This document shows positions 35,514-43,783 of a DNA stretch of 64,000 bases, piece after piece. The position numbers and the translations under genes are program-made. The notes under the pieces are model-generated. The model had not been told where the DNA came from. It did no database searches and was given only the letters and a program-made list of their open reading frames with translations. The stretch is from UBA4408 sp002389785 (GTDB lineage Bacteria; Bacteroidota; Bacteroidia; UBA4408), in NCBI GenBank assembly GCA_035438985.1, contig DAORJK010000002.1, positions 310,001 through 374,000 of the forward strand, written 5' to 3'. The number at the start of each line of letters is the position of its first letter. Positions within the stretch are counted from its first letter, which is position 1.

Positions 35514-36049
35514 GCGAATGTAATTTCACTTTGTTTTAACTTCTCTTGAAGTGCAGTTTTGGCCTTCGAAAATTGCGAACGAGAAGTTCCTTCATTAATT
35601 TTTAACAAATCGGCAATTTCTTTATGACTGTAACCTTCAATAACATATAGATTAAAAACAGTTTTGTATCCATCGGGTAAACTGTCAATTAGCTGCAGTA
35701 AGTCTTTTTCACTGAGGCGATCAATGGCTGAGGCATCTGAGTTGTTTAATTTAACCTCACTTAATTCAACCTGATTATACTGAGCAGGTGGCATTCTGTA
35801 ACTTGATAATGCGGTGTTCACCATAATTCTTCGTATCCAACCTTCAAATGCCCCTTGGTGGCGAAAAGTAGAAATAGATTTAAAAATTTTGATGAATCCT
35901 TCTTGAAGCAAATCTTCTGCAGGAGCATGATTGCTCTCATAACGTCGACAAACTGAGAGCATTTTACCGGCATACTTTTCAAAAAGTGCCCGCTGACAAT
36001 GCCTGTCATTTGCTATACAACCTCTAATTAGCTCTTCGTCGGTATACAC
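35510..36049 (-). CDS. ECF-type RNA polymerase sigma factor
   Basis: About 179 residues if started at the GTG at 36049 (YTDEELIRGC), the usual N-terminus of this group; an in-frame TTG at 36100 would add 17 residues. Region 2 (about 7-75) has RALFEKYAGKMLSVCRRY and AEDLLQEGFIKIFKSI; region 4 (about 115-170) has DSLPDGYKTVFNLYVIEGYSHKEIADLL, broken here only by the reading of the motif. It directs RNA polymerase to a dedicated regulon, probably envelope-related given the coupled membrane/barrel protein. No auto-regulatory promoter could be identified. Confidence 0.9.
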   Translation of the reverse strand: MYTDEELIRGCIANDRHCQRALFEKYAGKMLSVCRRYESNHAPAEDLLQEGFIKIFKSISTFRHQGAFEGWIRRIMVNTALSSYRMPPAQYNQVELSEVKLNNSDASAIDRLSEKDLLQLIDSLPDGYKTVFNLYVIEGYSHKEIADLLKINEGTSRSQFSKAKTALQEKLKQSEITFA

Positions 36050-36181
36050 TATACGATAGGATATGCATGAATTAAGAAGTAAGATAGTTTTTTTTAGCAA
36101 AACGTTGCCTGCCGTAAAAACATTTTTTTCAACTTGTGAAAAACTACTTTAGAGATTAAATTTTTACTTCTTTAATTAACT

Positions 36182-36189
36182 TACTTTTG
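36182..36189 (+). promoter_or_regulatory. -7 element upstream of purD
   Basis: TACTTTTG matches TAnnTTTG and lies 21 bases before the ATG at 36211. The in-frame TTG at 36187 falls inside this element, which argues against it as a start codon. Confidence 0.5.
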
Positions 36190-36210
36190 GAACAAAATTT
36201 AGTGCTTTAC

Positions 36211-37488
36211 ATGAATGTATTAATACTTGGATCAGGAGGGCGCGAACATGCTTTTGCATGGAAGATTGCCCAATCTAAAAAGCTCAAACAATTGTATTGT
36301 CTGCCCGGGAATGCAGGAACAGCACAGCTTGCGATAAATGTACACTTGTCAGAAACTGATTTTGAGGGCATTAAAAAATTGGTCCTTGAAAAGCACATTA
36401 CACTAGTTTTGGTAGGTCCGGAAGTACCTCTTGTAAAAGGAGTACATGATTTTTTTCTTGCTGACGAAGAATTGAAAAAGGTGAAAGTTATTGGACCAAC
36501 ACGGCAAGCAGCACAGCTAGAGGGAAGCAAAGATTTTTCCAAAAAGTTTATGTTACGTCATAGCATTCCAACGGCCAAATACCGCACAATTATATCTCAA
36601 AATATCAAAGAGGGTTACGAATTTTTAGAAAGTTTGGAAGCTCCGTATGTGCTAAAAGCCGATGGGCTGGCAGCCGGGAAAGGGGTCGTAATTTTGAACG
36701 AGTTAGGACTGGCTAAGAAAGAATTAAATAGCATGCTCCACAACAATAAATTTGGCGATGCCGGCAATGTGGTGGTTATTGAAGAATTTTTAAAAGGCAT
36801 CGAACTTTCTGTATTTGTTTTAACCGATGGTGTATCTTATAAAATTTTGCCATCGGCTAAAGATTACAAACGAATAGGAGAGGGCGACACAGGACCCAAT
36901 ACCGGAGGAATGGGTGCTGTGAGTCCGGTTACATTTGCCGACCATGAGTTTATGCAAAAGGTTGAACAGCAAATTATTATTCCAACAATTAAAGGCTTGA
37001 AAAAGGAAAAAATAAAGTACTCGGGCTTTATTTTTATTGGCTTAATGAACGTCAAAGGAAATCCTTATGTAATCGAATACAATTGCCGCATGGGTGATCC
37101 GGAAACGGAAGTTGTAATTCCACGAATTGAATCCGACTTTTTAACCTTGATGCAGAGTGTGGGAAACAAAACGTTGCGTAAACAAGAGTTAGTGGTTTCA
37201 AGTAAAACTGCCGCAACAGTGATGTTAGTTTCAGGAGGCTATCCAGATGAATATAAAAAGGGAATACCGATAAATGGAATTGATAAAGTTATTGGCAGCA
37301 CCGTGTTTCATGCCGGAACCTTACTCGATGAAAATAAATTGAAAACTAACGGAGGTAGAGTTATTGCAGTTACTTCGTTGGCGAATAACTTACACGATGC
37401 TGTTTCAGCATCGCTTGAAAATGCAGCAAAAATTGATTTTGACGGAAAATACTATCGAAAAGATATTGGTAAGGATTTACTTCTGTAA
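36211..37488 (+). CDS. purD: Phosphoribosylamine--glycine ligase
   Basis: 425 residues from the ATG at 36211 (MNVLILGSGGREHA). An ATP-grasp enzyme: N-terminal GSGGREHAFAW, LPGNAGTAQ and VLVGPEVPLVKG, central ADGLAAGKGVV, and metal-binding YNCRMGDPETE. It makes glycinamide ribonucleotide, step 2 of de novo purine synthesis. Its last 12 bases overlap the end of a convergent small gene. purQ follows 1.3 kb later. Confidence 0.96.
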   Translation: MNVLILGSGGREHAFAWKIAQSKKLKQLYCLPGNAGTAQLAINVHLSETDFEGIKKLVLEKHITLVLVGPEVPLVKGVHDFFLADEELKKVKVIGPTRQAAQLEGSKDFSKKFMLRHSIPTAKYRTIISQNIKEGYEFLESLEAPYVLKADGLAAGKGVVILNELGLAKKELNSMLHNNKFGDAGNVVVIEEFLKGIELSVFVLTDGVSYKILPSAKDYKRIGEGDTGPNTGGMGAVSPVTFADHEFMQKVEQQIIIPTIKGLKKEKIKYSGFIFIGLMNVKGNPYVIEYNCRMGDPETEVVIPRIESDFLTLMQSVGNKTLRKQELVVSSKTAATVMLVSGGYPDEYKKGIPINGIDKVIGSTVFHAGTLLDENKLKTNGGRVIAVTSLANNLHDAVSASLENAAKIDFDGKYYRKDIGKDLLL

Positions 37489-37662
37489 ATCCATGCTGTT
37501 TGAATTGAAACGGTCTTTATTTTTAACCAAATACCACATCCAAATAAAATTAGCAATTGTCATAATGATGCTAAAAAGTATATTTGAAGAAGCACCTATT
37601 GTTTGTAATGCTGGGAAAATTGACTCAAAAAAATCACCAATTCCATGAAATACAGCTGTCAT
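37477..37662 (-). CDS. Small membrane protein, DUF6341-like
   Basis: 61 residues: FFESIFPALQ, then one membrane helix (about 27-47, NILFSIIMTIANFIWMWYLV) and a charged tail. I recognise the HGIGDFFES opening and single helix as the DUF6341 type, which in other Bacteroidota lies beside DUF6427 and purD, as here. A perfect -7 element (minus strand) lies 27 bases upstream. The gene ends inside purD (12-base overlap). It is short, so the call rests on synteny, promoter and family resemblance. Confidence 0.7.
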   Translation of the reverse strand: MTAVFHGIGDFFESIFPALQTIGASSNILFSIIMTIANFIWMWYLVKNKDRFNSNSMDLQK

Positions 37663-37675
37663 AATTTTTTGATTT

Positions 37676-37683
37676 TAGATTTG
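37676..37683 (+). promoter_or_regulatory. -7 element for the DUF6427 gene
   Basis: TAGATTTG matches TAnnTTTG and lies 32 bases ahead of the rightward ATG at 37715. It shares the 52-base divergent gap with the element at 37689-37696. Confidence 0.5.
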
Positions 37684-37688
37684 TGCAA

Positions 37689-37696
37689 CAAATGTA
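37689..37696 (-). promoter_or_regulatory. -7 element for the DUF6341-like gene
   Basis: On the minus strand this reads TACATTTG, a match to TAnnTTTG, 26 bases before the leftward ATG at 37662. The opposing -7 elements of this gap are only 5 bases apart. Confidence 0.5.
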
Positions 37697-37714
37697 AAAA
37701 TAATTTTAAAACTC

Positions 37715-38701
37715 ATGTTGGTAGGTTTTTTTAAGCGTAATTCTACTTCTTCAGTCTTAGTAGTTCCCGGGGTAGCGCTTTCATTATGGGCTATAGTTTT
37801 TGCGCATCCAATAGCGGCCTTGAATAAAAATACAATGCCGCTATTCGACTGGTTGTGTAGGGCAACGCAAAGTTATCCGCTTTTACAAGTGGTGCTTGCA
37901 TGCTTCATAGTAATAGCCGAAGCGTTCTTGGTGAATCACATTTGTGATAAATACAACATACTTTCCAAGAAAACAAATTTACCGGCCTTGCTGTATGTAG
38001 TATTCATGAGTTGTAGCAAATTATTTTTAGGCATGCATCCTTTGCTTTTAGCAAATTTATTTATTCTGTTAAGCATCGACCGCATATTTAGTTCTTATCA
38101 TAAAGAAGAAGCTTTTGCTCATGTGTTTGATGCAGGTTTTTACATCGGAATAGCCTCACTATTTTATTTTCCGGCTGCAATTTTATTCCCCATGGTATGG
38201 GTTGGGTTAATCGTAATCCGAACTTTTGTTTGGCGCGAATGGATTATCTCATTTCTTGGATTATTGTTACCCTATTTGTTTATAACGACCTATTATTTTT
38301 GGTACGACAAATTAGATTTATTTTTAGTAGACAAAATATTTTACCCATCATCAGATGCGAAATACAGCATTGAAACAGAGCCTTTTTCGTTTATCGCATT
38401 GGCTGTGTTTTTAGTAGCATTTTTACTTTTATCCTTTTTTAAGCTCACACGTGGATTGCCTGTAAATACAATTCTTTCGCGGAATATATTGGTGTTATTT
38501 AGTTGGATGATGGCCTTGTCATTTTTAGCCTTTTTAATGGCACCTGTTTTAAACTTGCGCTATTTTTCGTTCATGGCAATTCCCTATTCAATTTACGCTT
38601 CACATTATTTACTAAGCGCTAAAAGAGCATGGTGGAGTGAATTAGTGTTTAGCGCCTTTGTACTCCTGATTATTCTTAATTATATTTTTTACAACAGTTA
38701 A
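37715..38701 (+). CDS. Polytopic membrane protein, DUF6427 family
   Basis: 328 residues with about eight to nine membrane helices and few polar loops. The opening (MLVGFFKRNSTSSV) and the VVFMSCSKLFLGMHPLLLANLF-like middle with AHVFDAGFYIGIASLFYFPA are typical of the Bacteroidota family I know as DUF6427. Function unknown. Its place beside purD and a DUF6341-like gene is conserved in my recollection and may point to a shared envelope role rather than purine synthesis. Confidence 0.82.
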   Translation: MLVGFFKRNSTSSVLVVPGVALSLWAIVFAHPIAALNKNTMPLFDWLCRATQSYPLLQVVLACFIVIAEAFLVNHICDKYNILSKKTNLPALLYVVFMSCSKLFLGMHPLLLANLFILLSIDRIFSSYHKEEAFAHVFDAGFYIGIASLFYFPAAILFPMVWVGLIVIRTFVWREWIISFLGLLLPYLFITTYYFWYDKLDLFLVDKIFYPSSDAKYSIETEPFSFIALAVFLVAFLLLSFFKLTRGLPVNTILSRNILVLFSWMMALSFLAFLMAPVLNLRYFSFMAIPYSIYASHYLLSAKRAWWSELVFSAFVLLIILNYIFYNS

Positions 38702-38722
38702 AACTAGCGAATATATTATCCT

Positions 38723-38730
38723 TATTTTTG
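38723..38730 (+). promoter_or_regulatory. -7 element upstream of purQ
   Basis: TATTTTTG matches TAnnTTTG, 19 bases before the purQ ATG. No -33 match at the usual spacing. Confidence 0.45.
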
Positions 38731-38749
38731 TCGAACTAATAAAAATGAA

Positions 38750-39445
38750 ATGAAATTTGGTGTAGTGGTTTTTCCGGGGTCCAATTGCGATCAGGATATG
38801 GTATATGTGTTACAAAGTATAATGAAACAAAGAGTTGTTCAACTTTGGCACAAAGACAGCGATTTACAAGGATGCGATTTTATTGTATTGCCGGGGGGAT
38901 TTTCATTTGGTGATTACTTGCGATCAGGCGCTATTGCACGTTTTTCGCCAATTATGGAAAAAGTTATTGAGTTTGCCAATGCCGGCGGAAATGTATTGGG
39001 AATATGCAACGGGTTTCAAATATTATGTGAAGCAGGGTTATTGCCTGGAGCTCTCTTGCACAATAACTCTCAAAAATTTATTTCTAAAAATACCTTTATC
39101 AAATCACAAACATCTAATTCGCGAATAACTGCTGCCATCAATAAAAATAAGGCACTTTGCATTCCCATTGCTCATGGTGAAGGGCGCTATTTTACAGATG
39201 CAGAAACACTCAAAAAACTAAACAATCAAGATCAGATTTTATTTCGCTATTGCAACGAACAAGGTGCTATAAATGATGCAGCTAATCCTAATGGATCGCT
39301 TGAAAACATAGCCGGTATTTGTAATCATCAACGCAACGTATTTGGCATGATGCCGCATCCTGAAAGAGCAGCCGATAAAGAGTTACGTAATGTTGATGGG
39401 AAATTGATTTTTGATTCAATTCTTAGTTTGGTTAAGTCTTATTAA
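38750..39445 (+). CDS. purQ: Phosphoribosylformylglycinamidine synthase, glutaminase subunit
   Basis: 231 residues, class I glutamine amidotransferase. It has the oxyanion and nucleophile motifs LPGGFSFGDYLRSG and GICNGFQ (Cys at about 86) and the His-Glu pair in MMPHPERAAD near the C-terminus. It supplies ammonia to PurL in purine synthesis; purL itself is not in the window. An out-of-frame ATGAAATGA just before and overlapping the start makes a two-codon mini reading frame that could affect initiation. Confidence 0.95.
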   Translation: MKFGVVVFPGSNCDQDMVYVLQSIMKQRVVQLWHKDSDLQGCDFIVLPGGFSFGDYLRSGAIARFSPIMEKVIEFANAGGNVLGICNGFQILCEAGLLPGALLHNNSQKFISKNTFIKSQTSNSRITAAINKNKALCIPIAHGEGRYFTDAETLKKLNNQDQILFRYCNEQGAINDAANPNGSLENIAGICNHQRNVFGMMPHPERAADKELRNVDGKLIFDSILSLVKSY

Positions 39446-39576
39446 TACATCCAAGCAAGTCTTTTTAAAGTAGTAGGGCGTTTAATTGACTATTTAAATA
39501 GACCTTATTACCAGTTTAATTGAATAGCTGTTTATAAATTCATCTTGAACAACTGTATTCTAATTTCTAATTTCAT

Positions 39577-39584
39577 TAGTTTTG
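39577..39584 (+). promoter_or_regulatory. -7 element upstream of dut
   Basis: TAGTTTTG matches TAnnTTTG, 30 bases before the dut ATG. No -33 match at ideal spacing. Confidence 0.45.
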
Positions 39585-39614
39585 CCTGTAATCCAATAAA
39601 TAGTTTGTTTCAAC

Positions 39615-40049
39615 ATGCAGGTTAAAATTATTAATCAATCTTCACATGCGCTTCCCGAATATGCTACATTGGCATCTGCCGGAATGGATATTCGAGCTTT
39701 TATTACGCAAAATATAGTGCTTCATCCCGGTGAACGTGTGCTAATACCTACCGGTTTATTTATTGAATTACCGGTTGGTACAGAAGCTCAAATTCGACCA
39801 CGCAGTGGATTGGCATTTAAAAATGGAGTTACTGTACTTAACTCACCTGGCACAATTGATGCTGATTATCGTGGTGAAATTAAGGTACTTTTAATAAATT
39901 TGTCGACGGTGGATTTTACAATACAAAATGGCGAACGCATTGCTCAATTAGTAGTTGCAAAACACGAACGAGTACAATGGGAAACTGTTGATAATATTGA
40001 AGAAACAGCAAGAGGAGCCGGAGGTTTTGGTCATACCGGAAAAGTGTAA
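39615..40049 (+). CDS. dut: dUTP diphosphatase
   Basis: 144 residues, trimeric dUTPase. All five motifs are visible: SAGMDIRA, RPRSGLAFKNG, NSPGTIDADYRGE, QNGERIAQLVV, and the glycine-rich C-terminus RGAGGFGHTGK. It hydrolyses dUTP to dUMP, keeping uracil out of DNA. It is followed by the nucleotidyltransferase after 68 bases. Confidence 0.97.
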   Translation: MQVKIINQSSHALPEYATLASAGMDIRAFITQNIVLHPGERVLIPTGLFIELPVGTEAQIRPRSGLAFKNGVTVLNSPGTIDADYRGEIKVLLINLSTVDFTIQNGERIAQLVVAKHERVQWETVDNIEETARGAGGFGHTGKV

Positions 40050-40117
40050 TTTCTGAAAAGTTAACAGAAAAGCAAAATTGACTTAAATTGAAATAACTAA
40101 CATAGAAAGAAATATTT

Positions 40118-41122
40118 ATGAAAATAATTGTACCAATGGCAGGAATGGGAAAACGCATGCGACCGCATACGCTTACTGTTCCAAAACCTTTATTACCCAT
40201 TGCCGGAAAGCCAACAGTTCAACGTTTAGTGGAAGACATCGCTAAAGTTTGCAACGAAAAAATTGAAGAGGTAAATTTTATTATCGGTCGATTTGGTGCT
40301 GAAGCTGAAGCAAATCTTATAAAAGTTGCAGAAAGTATTGGAGCTAAAGGAAAAATATCTTATCAAGACCAAGCTTTGGGCACCGCTCATGCAATTTTGT
40401 GTGCAAAAGAGTCGCTTAAAGGAAAGGTGATTGTTGCTTTTGCCGATACTTTATTTAAAGCTGATTTTAAATTAGATGAAGGAAACGATGGTACCATTTG
40501 GGTTCAAAAAATTGAGGATCCTCGCATGTTTGGTGTGGTAAAAGTTAACGCCAATAATATTATTACCGATTTTGTTGAGAAGCCGGAGGAGTTTGTAAGC
40601 GATTTAGCCATTATCGGTATTTATTATTTCAGAGACGGAGAATACTTGAACCGTGAATTGCAGTACCTGCTGGATAATAATATTATGGAAAAGGGGGAAT
40701 ACCAGTTGACAAATGCCCTTGAAAACATGAAGCAACAAGGAGCTAAATTTATTCCAGGTCGAATTAGCGAATGGCTTGATTGCGGAAATAAAGATTCGTC
40801 AGTTTTTACAAATCAACGTTATTTGGAGTATATAAAAACCGAAAAACTAGTAGCCGATTCAGCAAAAATAATCGACTCGGTAATTATTCCGCCATGCTAT
40901 ATTGGAGAGCGGGTTGAACTTAAAAATGCCGTTGTGGGGCCGCATGTTTCAATTGGAAACAATAGTTCAGTGCACAATTCCGTTGTACGAAACAGTATTA
41001 TTCAAACAAATGCAAAATTAAACCATGCATTAATTGAAAATTCAATGCTGGGTAATTATTCTGTTTATCAAGGAAAAGCTGCCGATTTGAGTGTTGGCGA
41101 CTATACTGTTATAAAAGGTTAA
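40118..41122 (+). CDS. Sugar-phosphate nucleotidyltransferase with left-handed beta-helix tail
   Basis: 334 residues. The N-terminal Rossmann-like domain starts with the pyrophosphorylase motif MAGMGKRMRPHTLTVPKPLL, and has VAFADTLF, GEYQLTNALE and EWLDCGNK. The last 90 residues contain hexapeptide-like repeats (IIPPCYIGERVELKNAVVG) of a left-handed beta-helix. It resembles glucose-1-phosphate thymidylyl/uridylyl transferases and GlmU-like enzymes; the sugar cannot be told. It supplies activated sugars for LPS or polysaccharide. Confidence 0.88.
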   Translation: MKIIVPMAGMGKRMRPHTLTVPKPLLPIAGKPTVQRLVEDIAKVCNEKIEEVNFIIGRFGAEAEANLIKVAESIGAKGKISYQDQALGTAHAILCAKESLKGKVIVAFADTLFKADFKLDEGNDGTIWVQKIEDPRMFGVVKVNANNIITDFVEKPEEFVSDLAIIGIYYFRDGEYLNRELQYLLDNNIMEKGEYQLTNALENMKQQGAKFIPGRISEWLDCGNKDSSVFTNQRYLEYIKTEKLVADSAKIIDSVIIPPCYIGERVELKNAVVGPHVSIGNNSSVHNSVVRNSIIQTNAKLNHALIENSMLGNYSVYQGKAADLSVGDYTVIKG

Positions 41123-41161
41123 TTCGTGTATAGATTGCCATTGTTTACATAATTTTGAAGG

Positions 41162-42916
41162 ATGAACAAAAATTCTCGTATACTTTTATTACTCGCACTT
41201 AGCCTAAGCTGGCTTCTTGCTTGTTCTCCGGCTAAAAAATCCGGCAGCACTGCTGCTAAGTCAAACAAATCTTCTGCATCAAAGTTATCTGATCAGCAAC
41301 GCATGTTATTTGACCGCATTTTTTATGATGCGAACAAAGAAAAAATGTTGAACAATTTCCCGGAAGCAGCAAATCTTTTCAGAAAATGTTTACAAATTGA
41401 TCCTTCCAGCGCAGCTAGTATGTACGAATTAGCCAATTTGTTATATGTTAAAGGCGATTATGTAAATGCTGAATTGTATTGTCGTTCGGCACTCACACTT
41501 CAACCGCAAAATGAATGGTATCAGTCCTTATATGCCGATGCGCTCACACGCAATAAAAAGTTTGCCGAAGCAATTAAGATGCGTGAAAAAATGTGCAGTC
41601 AATTTCCCGATAGGTTAGATTTAAAATATGATTTAGCAACTGCATATTGGTATGCATCACGATTTGATGAAGCTATTGATACCTATAATGAAATCGAAAA
41701 AATTAGTGGAATTAATCGTGAATTGATTGAGCGTAAAAAATTAATTTTTATTCAACAAAATAAATTAGATAAAGCCATCATTGAAGTAAAGAAACTGATT
41801 GACAGCGATCCAAGCCAGGTGATGTATTACGGAATGTTAGCCGAACTTTATGCGGCCAACAAAATGAACGAAAAGGCTATGGAAATGTATCAGATGATTT
41901 TAAAAATTGAGCCAGACAATGCCATGGTTCATTTGATGCTAAGCGATTATTACGGTCACCAGAAACAAACCGAAAAGGCATTTGATGAAATGAAACTCGC
42001 TTTTAGCAATGCCGGTCTCGAATTGGAGGTAAAAATAAAGCAATTGCTTCCTTACTATTCTAACGCTGAGTATAATGATACGATTAAGTCGCAAGCTTTT
42101 GAATTGCTGGATATTCTAGAAAAAATTCATCCAAAGGAAGCTATGGCGTATTCAATTTATGGAGATTTTTTATACCGAGATAAAAAGTTCGCCGAAGCAA
42201 AAGATAAATATAAAAAAGCGGTTGAGCTTGATAAAGACAAGCAATCTATTTGGATACAATTGCTTTTTGTTGAATCACAAGTGAACGATTATAAATCAAT
42301 GCTTTCAGATAGCAAGGAGGCGATGGAATTGTTCCCCAATGAGCCAACTACTTTCTTTTTCAACGGAGTAGCAAATTTGCAATTGGGAGATAACAAAGCT
42401 GCGATTAAATCGCTTGAAAAAGGAGTGGATCTGGTAGTTGATAATAAAACCTTTGAAGGGCAATTTTATGCTAATTTAGGCGATGCCTATTACCGAGATA
42501 AACAAATGGGTAAATCAGATTCGGCTTATGAAAAGGCACTTGAGATTAACCCTAAGGATACCTATGTATTAAATAACTACAGTTACTATCTTTCATTGCG
42601 CAATGTCGATTTAGACAAAGCCGAAACTATGTCGCGAAAGGCAAACGAACTAGAACCGGAAAATGGAAATTCGCAAGACACTTATGCCTGGATATTGTAT
42701 GCTCAAAAAAAATACGTGGATGCAAAGCTGTGGATTGAAAAGGCTATTGTAAATGGTGGTGATAAAAATCCGGTGATACTTGAACATTACGGGGATATTT
42801 TGTTTAAATTAAATGAGAAAAACAAGGCTCTTGAATATTGGATAAAGGCAAAAGAAGCCGGAAAAGGATCTGATTTTTTAGAGAAAAAAATTAATGAAAA
42901 AACTCTTTTTGAATAA
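41162..42916 (+). CDS. TPR-repeat lipoprotein
   Basis: 584 residues. The signal ends in LSWLLAC (lipobox Cys at about residue 20). Most of the rest is tetratricopeptide repeats (about ten or more, from residue 50 to 570), with typical units such as AAALFRKCLQIDPSSAAS-like helices, LGDAYYRDKQMGKSDSAYEKAL and ALEINPKDTYVLNNYSYYL. A periplasmic, outer-membrane-tethered scaffold is likely. It precedes the DUF4292 lipoprotein by 6 bases and the EnvC-like gene, so it is probably one operon acting on the envelope. Confidence 0.9.
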   Translation: MNKNSRILLLLALSLSWLLACSPAKKSGSTAAKSNKSSASKLSDQQRMLFDRIFYDANKEKMLNNFPEAANLFRKCLQIDPSSAASMYELANLLYVKGDYVNAELYCRSALTLQPQNEWYQSLYADALTRNKKFAEAIKMREKMCSQFPDRLDLKYDLATAYWYASRFDEAIDTYNEIEKISGINRELIERKKLIFIQQNKLDKAIIEVKKLIDSDPSQVMYYGMLAELYAANKMNEKAMEMYQMILKIEPDNAMVHLMLSDYYGHQKQTEKAFDEMKLAFSNAGLELEVKIKQLLPYYSNAEYNDTIKSQAFELLDILEKIHPKEAMAYSIYGDFLYRDKKFAEAKDKYKKAVELDKDKQSIWIQLLFVESQVNDYKSMLSDSKEAMELFPNEPTTFFFNGVANLQLGDNKAAIKSLEKGVDLVVDNKTFEGQFYANLGDAYYRDKQMGKSDSAYEKALEINPKDTYVLNNYSYYLSLRNVDLDKAETMSRKANELEPENGNSQDTYAWILYAQKKYVDAKLWIEKAIVNGGDKNPVILEHYGDILFKLNEKNKALEYWIKAKEAGKGSDFLEKKINEKTLFE

Positions 42917-42922
42917 GGCCTG

Positions 42923-43783
42923 ATGAAGCAAATTTTGCCTAGCCATTTTCGGCCGTTTTTATTTTTCACCCTTTCTTTGTTTTTATTTTCTTGTCGAGGT
43001 ACAAAACACGCAATAAACACCACTCCTGTTGTACCTTCTGAAGTACGAACCGATTTTAAAAGCGCTAAGGTTTTGTCTGAATTGTTAGTAGAAAACGAGT
43101 TTAAGTATGCATGGCTGACATCTAAATTTGATGCGGAAGCGGTGGTGGATGATAAAACTACCAACTTTAGTGTAACAGTTCGTGCTCGAAAAGACAGTGC
43201 TTTGTGGATGAGCATATCGCCAAGTATTGGAATTGAAGTAGCTCGCTTGCTTGCGACAGAAGACTCTGTTAAATTTATTGATCGCCTCCATGGAAAGTAT
43301 TTTAGTGGAGATTATGCTTACATCAGCAACCTTTTGCACACTGAGTTGGACTTTGATATGTTGCAAAATTTATTGATAGGAAATAGTGTTTCATTTGACC
43401 ATGAAGAGAGTAAACTTAAATCTATGATTGATAATAAACGTTATTTACTAAGTACCATTCGAAAAAGAAAATTAAGAAAAGTATTAAATGAAAATTCTGA
43501 TCTGAAAGGTAAGAAGGAATTAATTCAAAGCTTGTGGTTAGAACCCGAAACATATAAAATTTCGAGAATTTATATTGAGGATTTTAATACCAATCGCACA
43601 TTTTCAGCAGTATACAACGACTTTAAGACAGTTGATTCTTTGAGTGTTCCTTTTCAACTTCTGTTTGATATTTCGGCTGAAAAGAAAATGAAAATAAAAA
43701 TTGACTACTCAAAAATAAGCAGACTTGCCGCGCCTCAAACATTTCCTTTTACCATTCCAGCAAAATATGAAAAGTTGCGTTAG
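42923..43783 (+). CDS. DUF4292-family lipoprotein
   Basis: 286 residues with a lipoprotein signal ending LFLFSC (Cys at about 24). The beta-rich mature part matches the family I recognise as DUF4292: FKYAWLTSKFDAEAVVDDKT, ALWMSISPSIGIEVARLLAT, and KIKIDYSKI near the end. It looks related in fold to LolA/LolB-type carriers, which bind lipid anchors. It overlaps the start of the EnvC-like gene by 17 bases. Confidence 0.85.
   Translation: MKQILPSHFRPFLFFTLSLFLFSCRGTKHAINTTPVVPSEVRTDFKSAKVLSELLVENEFKYAWLTSKFDAEAVVDDKTTNFSVTVRARKDSALWMSISPSIGIEVARLLATEDSVKFIDRLHGKYFSGDYAYISNLLHTELDFDMLQNLLIGNSVSFDHEESKLKSMIDNKRYLLSTIRKRKLRKVLNENSDLKGKKELIQSLWLEPETYKISRIYIEDFNTNRTFSAVYNDFKTVDSLSVPFQLLFDISAEKKMKIKIDYSKISRLAAPQTFPFTIPAKYEKLR

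Noticed and set aside
40050..40070. Small inverted repeat TTTCTG/CAGAAA after dut
   Set aside because: Only 6 bp and no T-run; likely chance, not a terminator.
41150..41157. TAATTTTG directly before the TPR lipoprotein gene
   Set aside because: It matches the -7 consensus but lies only 4 bases from the ATG, which would need a leaderless transcript; not called as a promoter.
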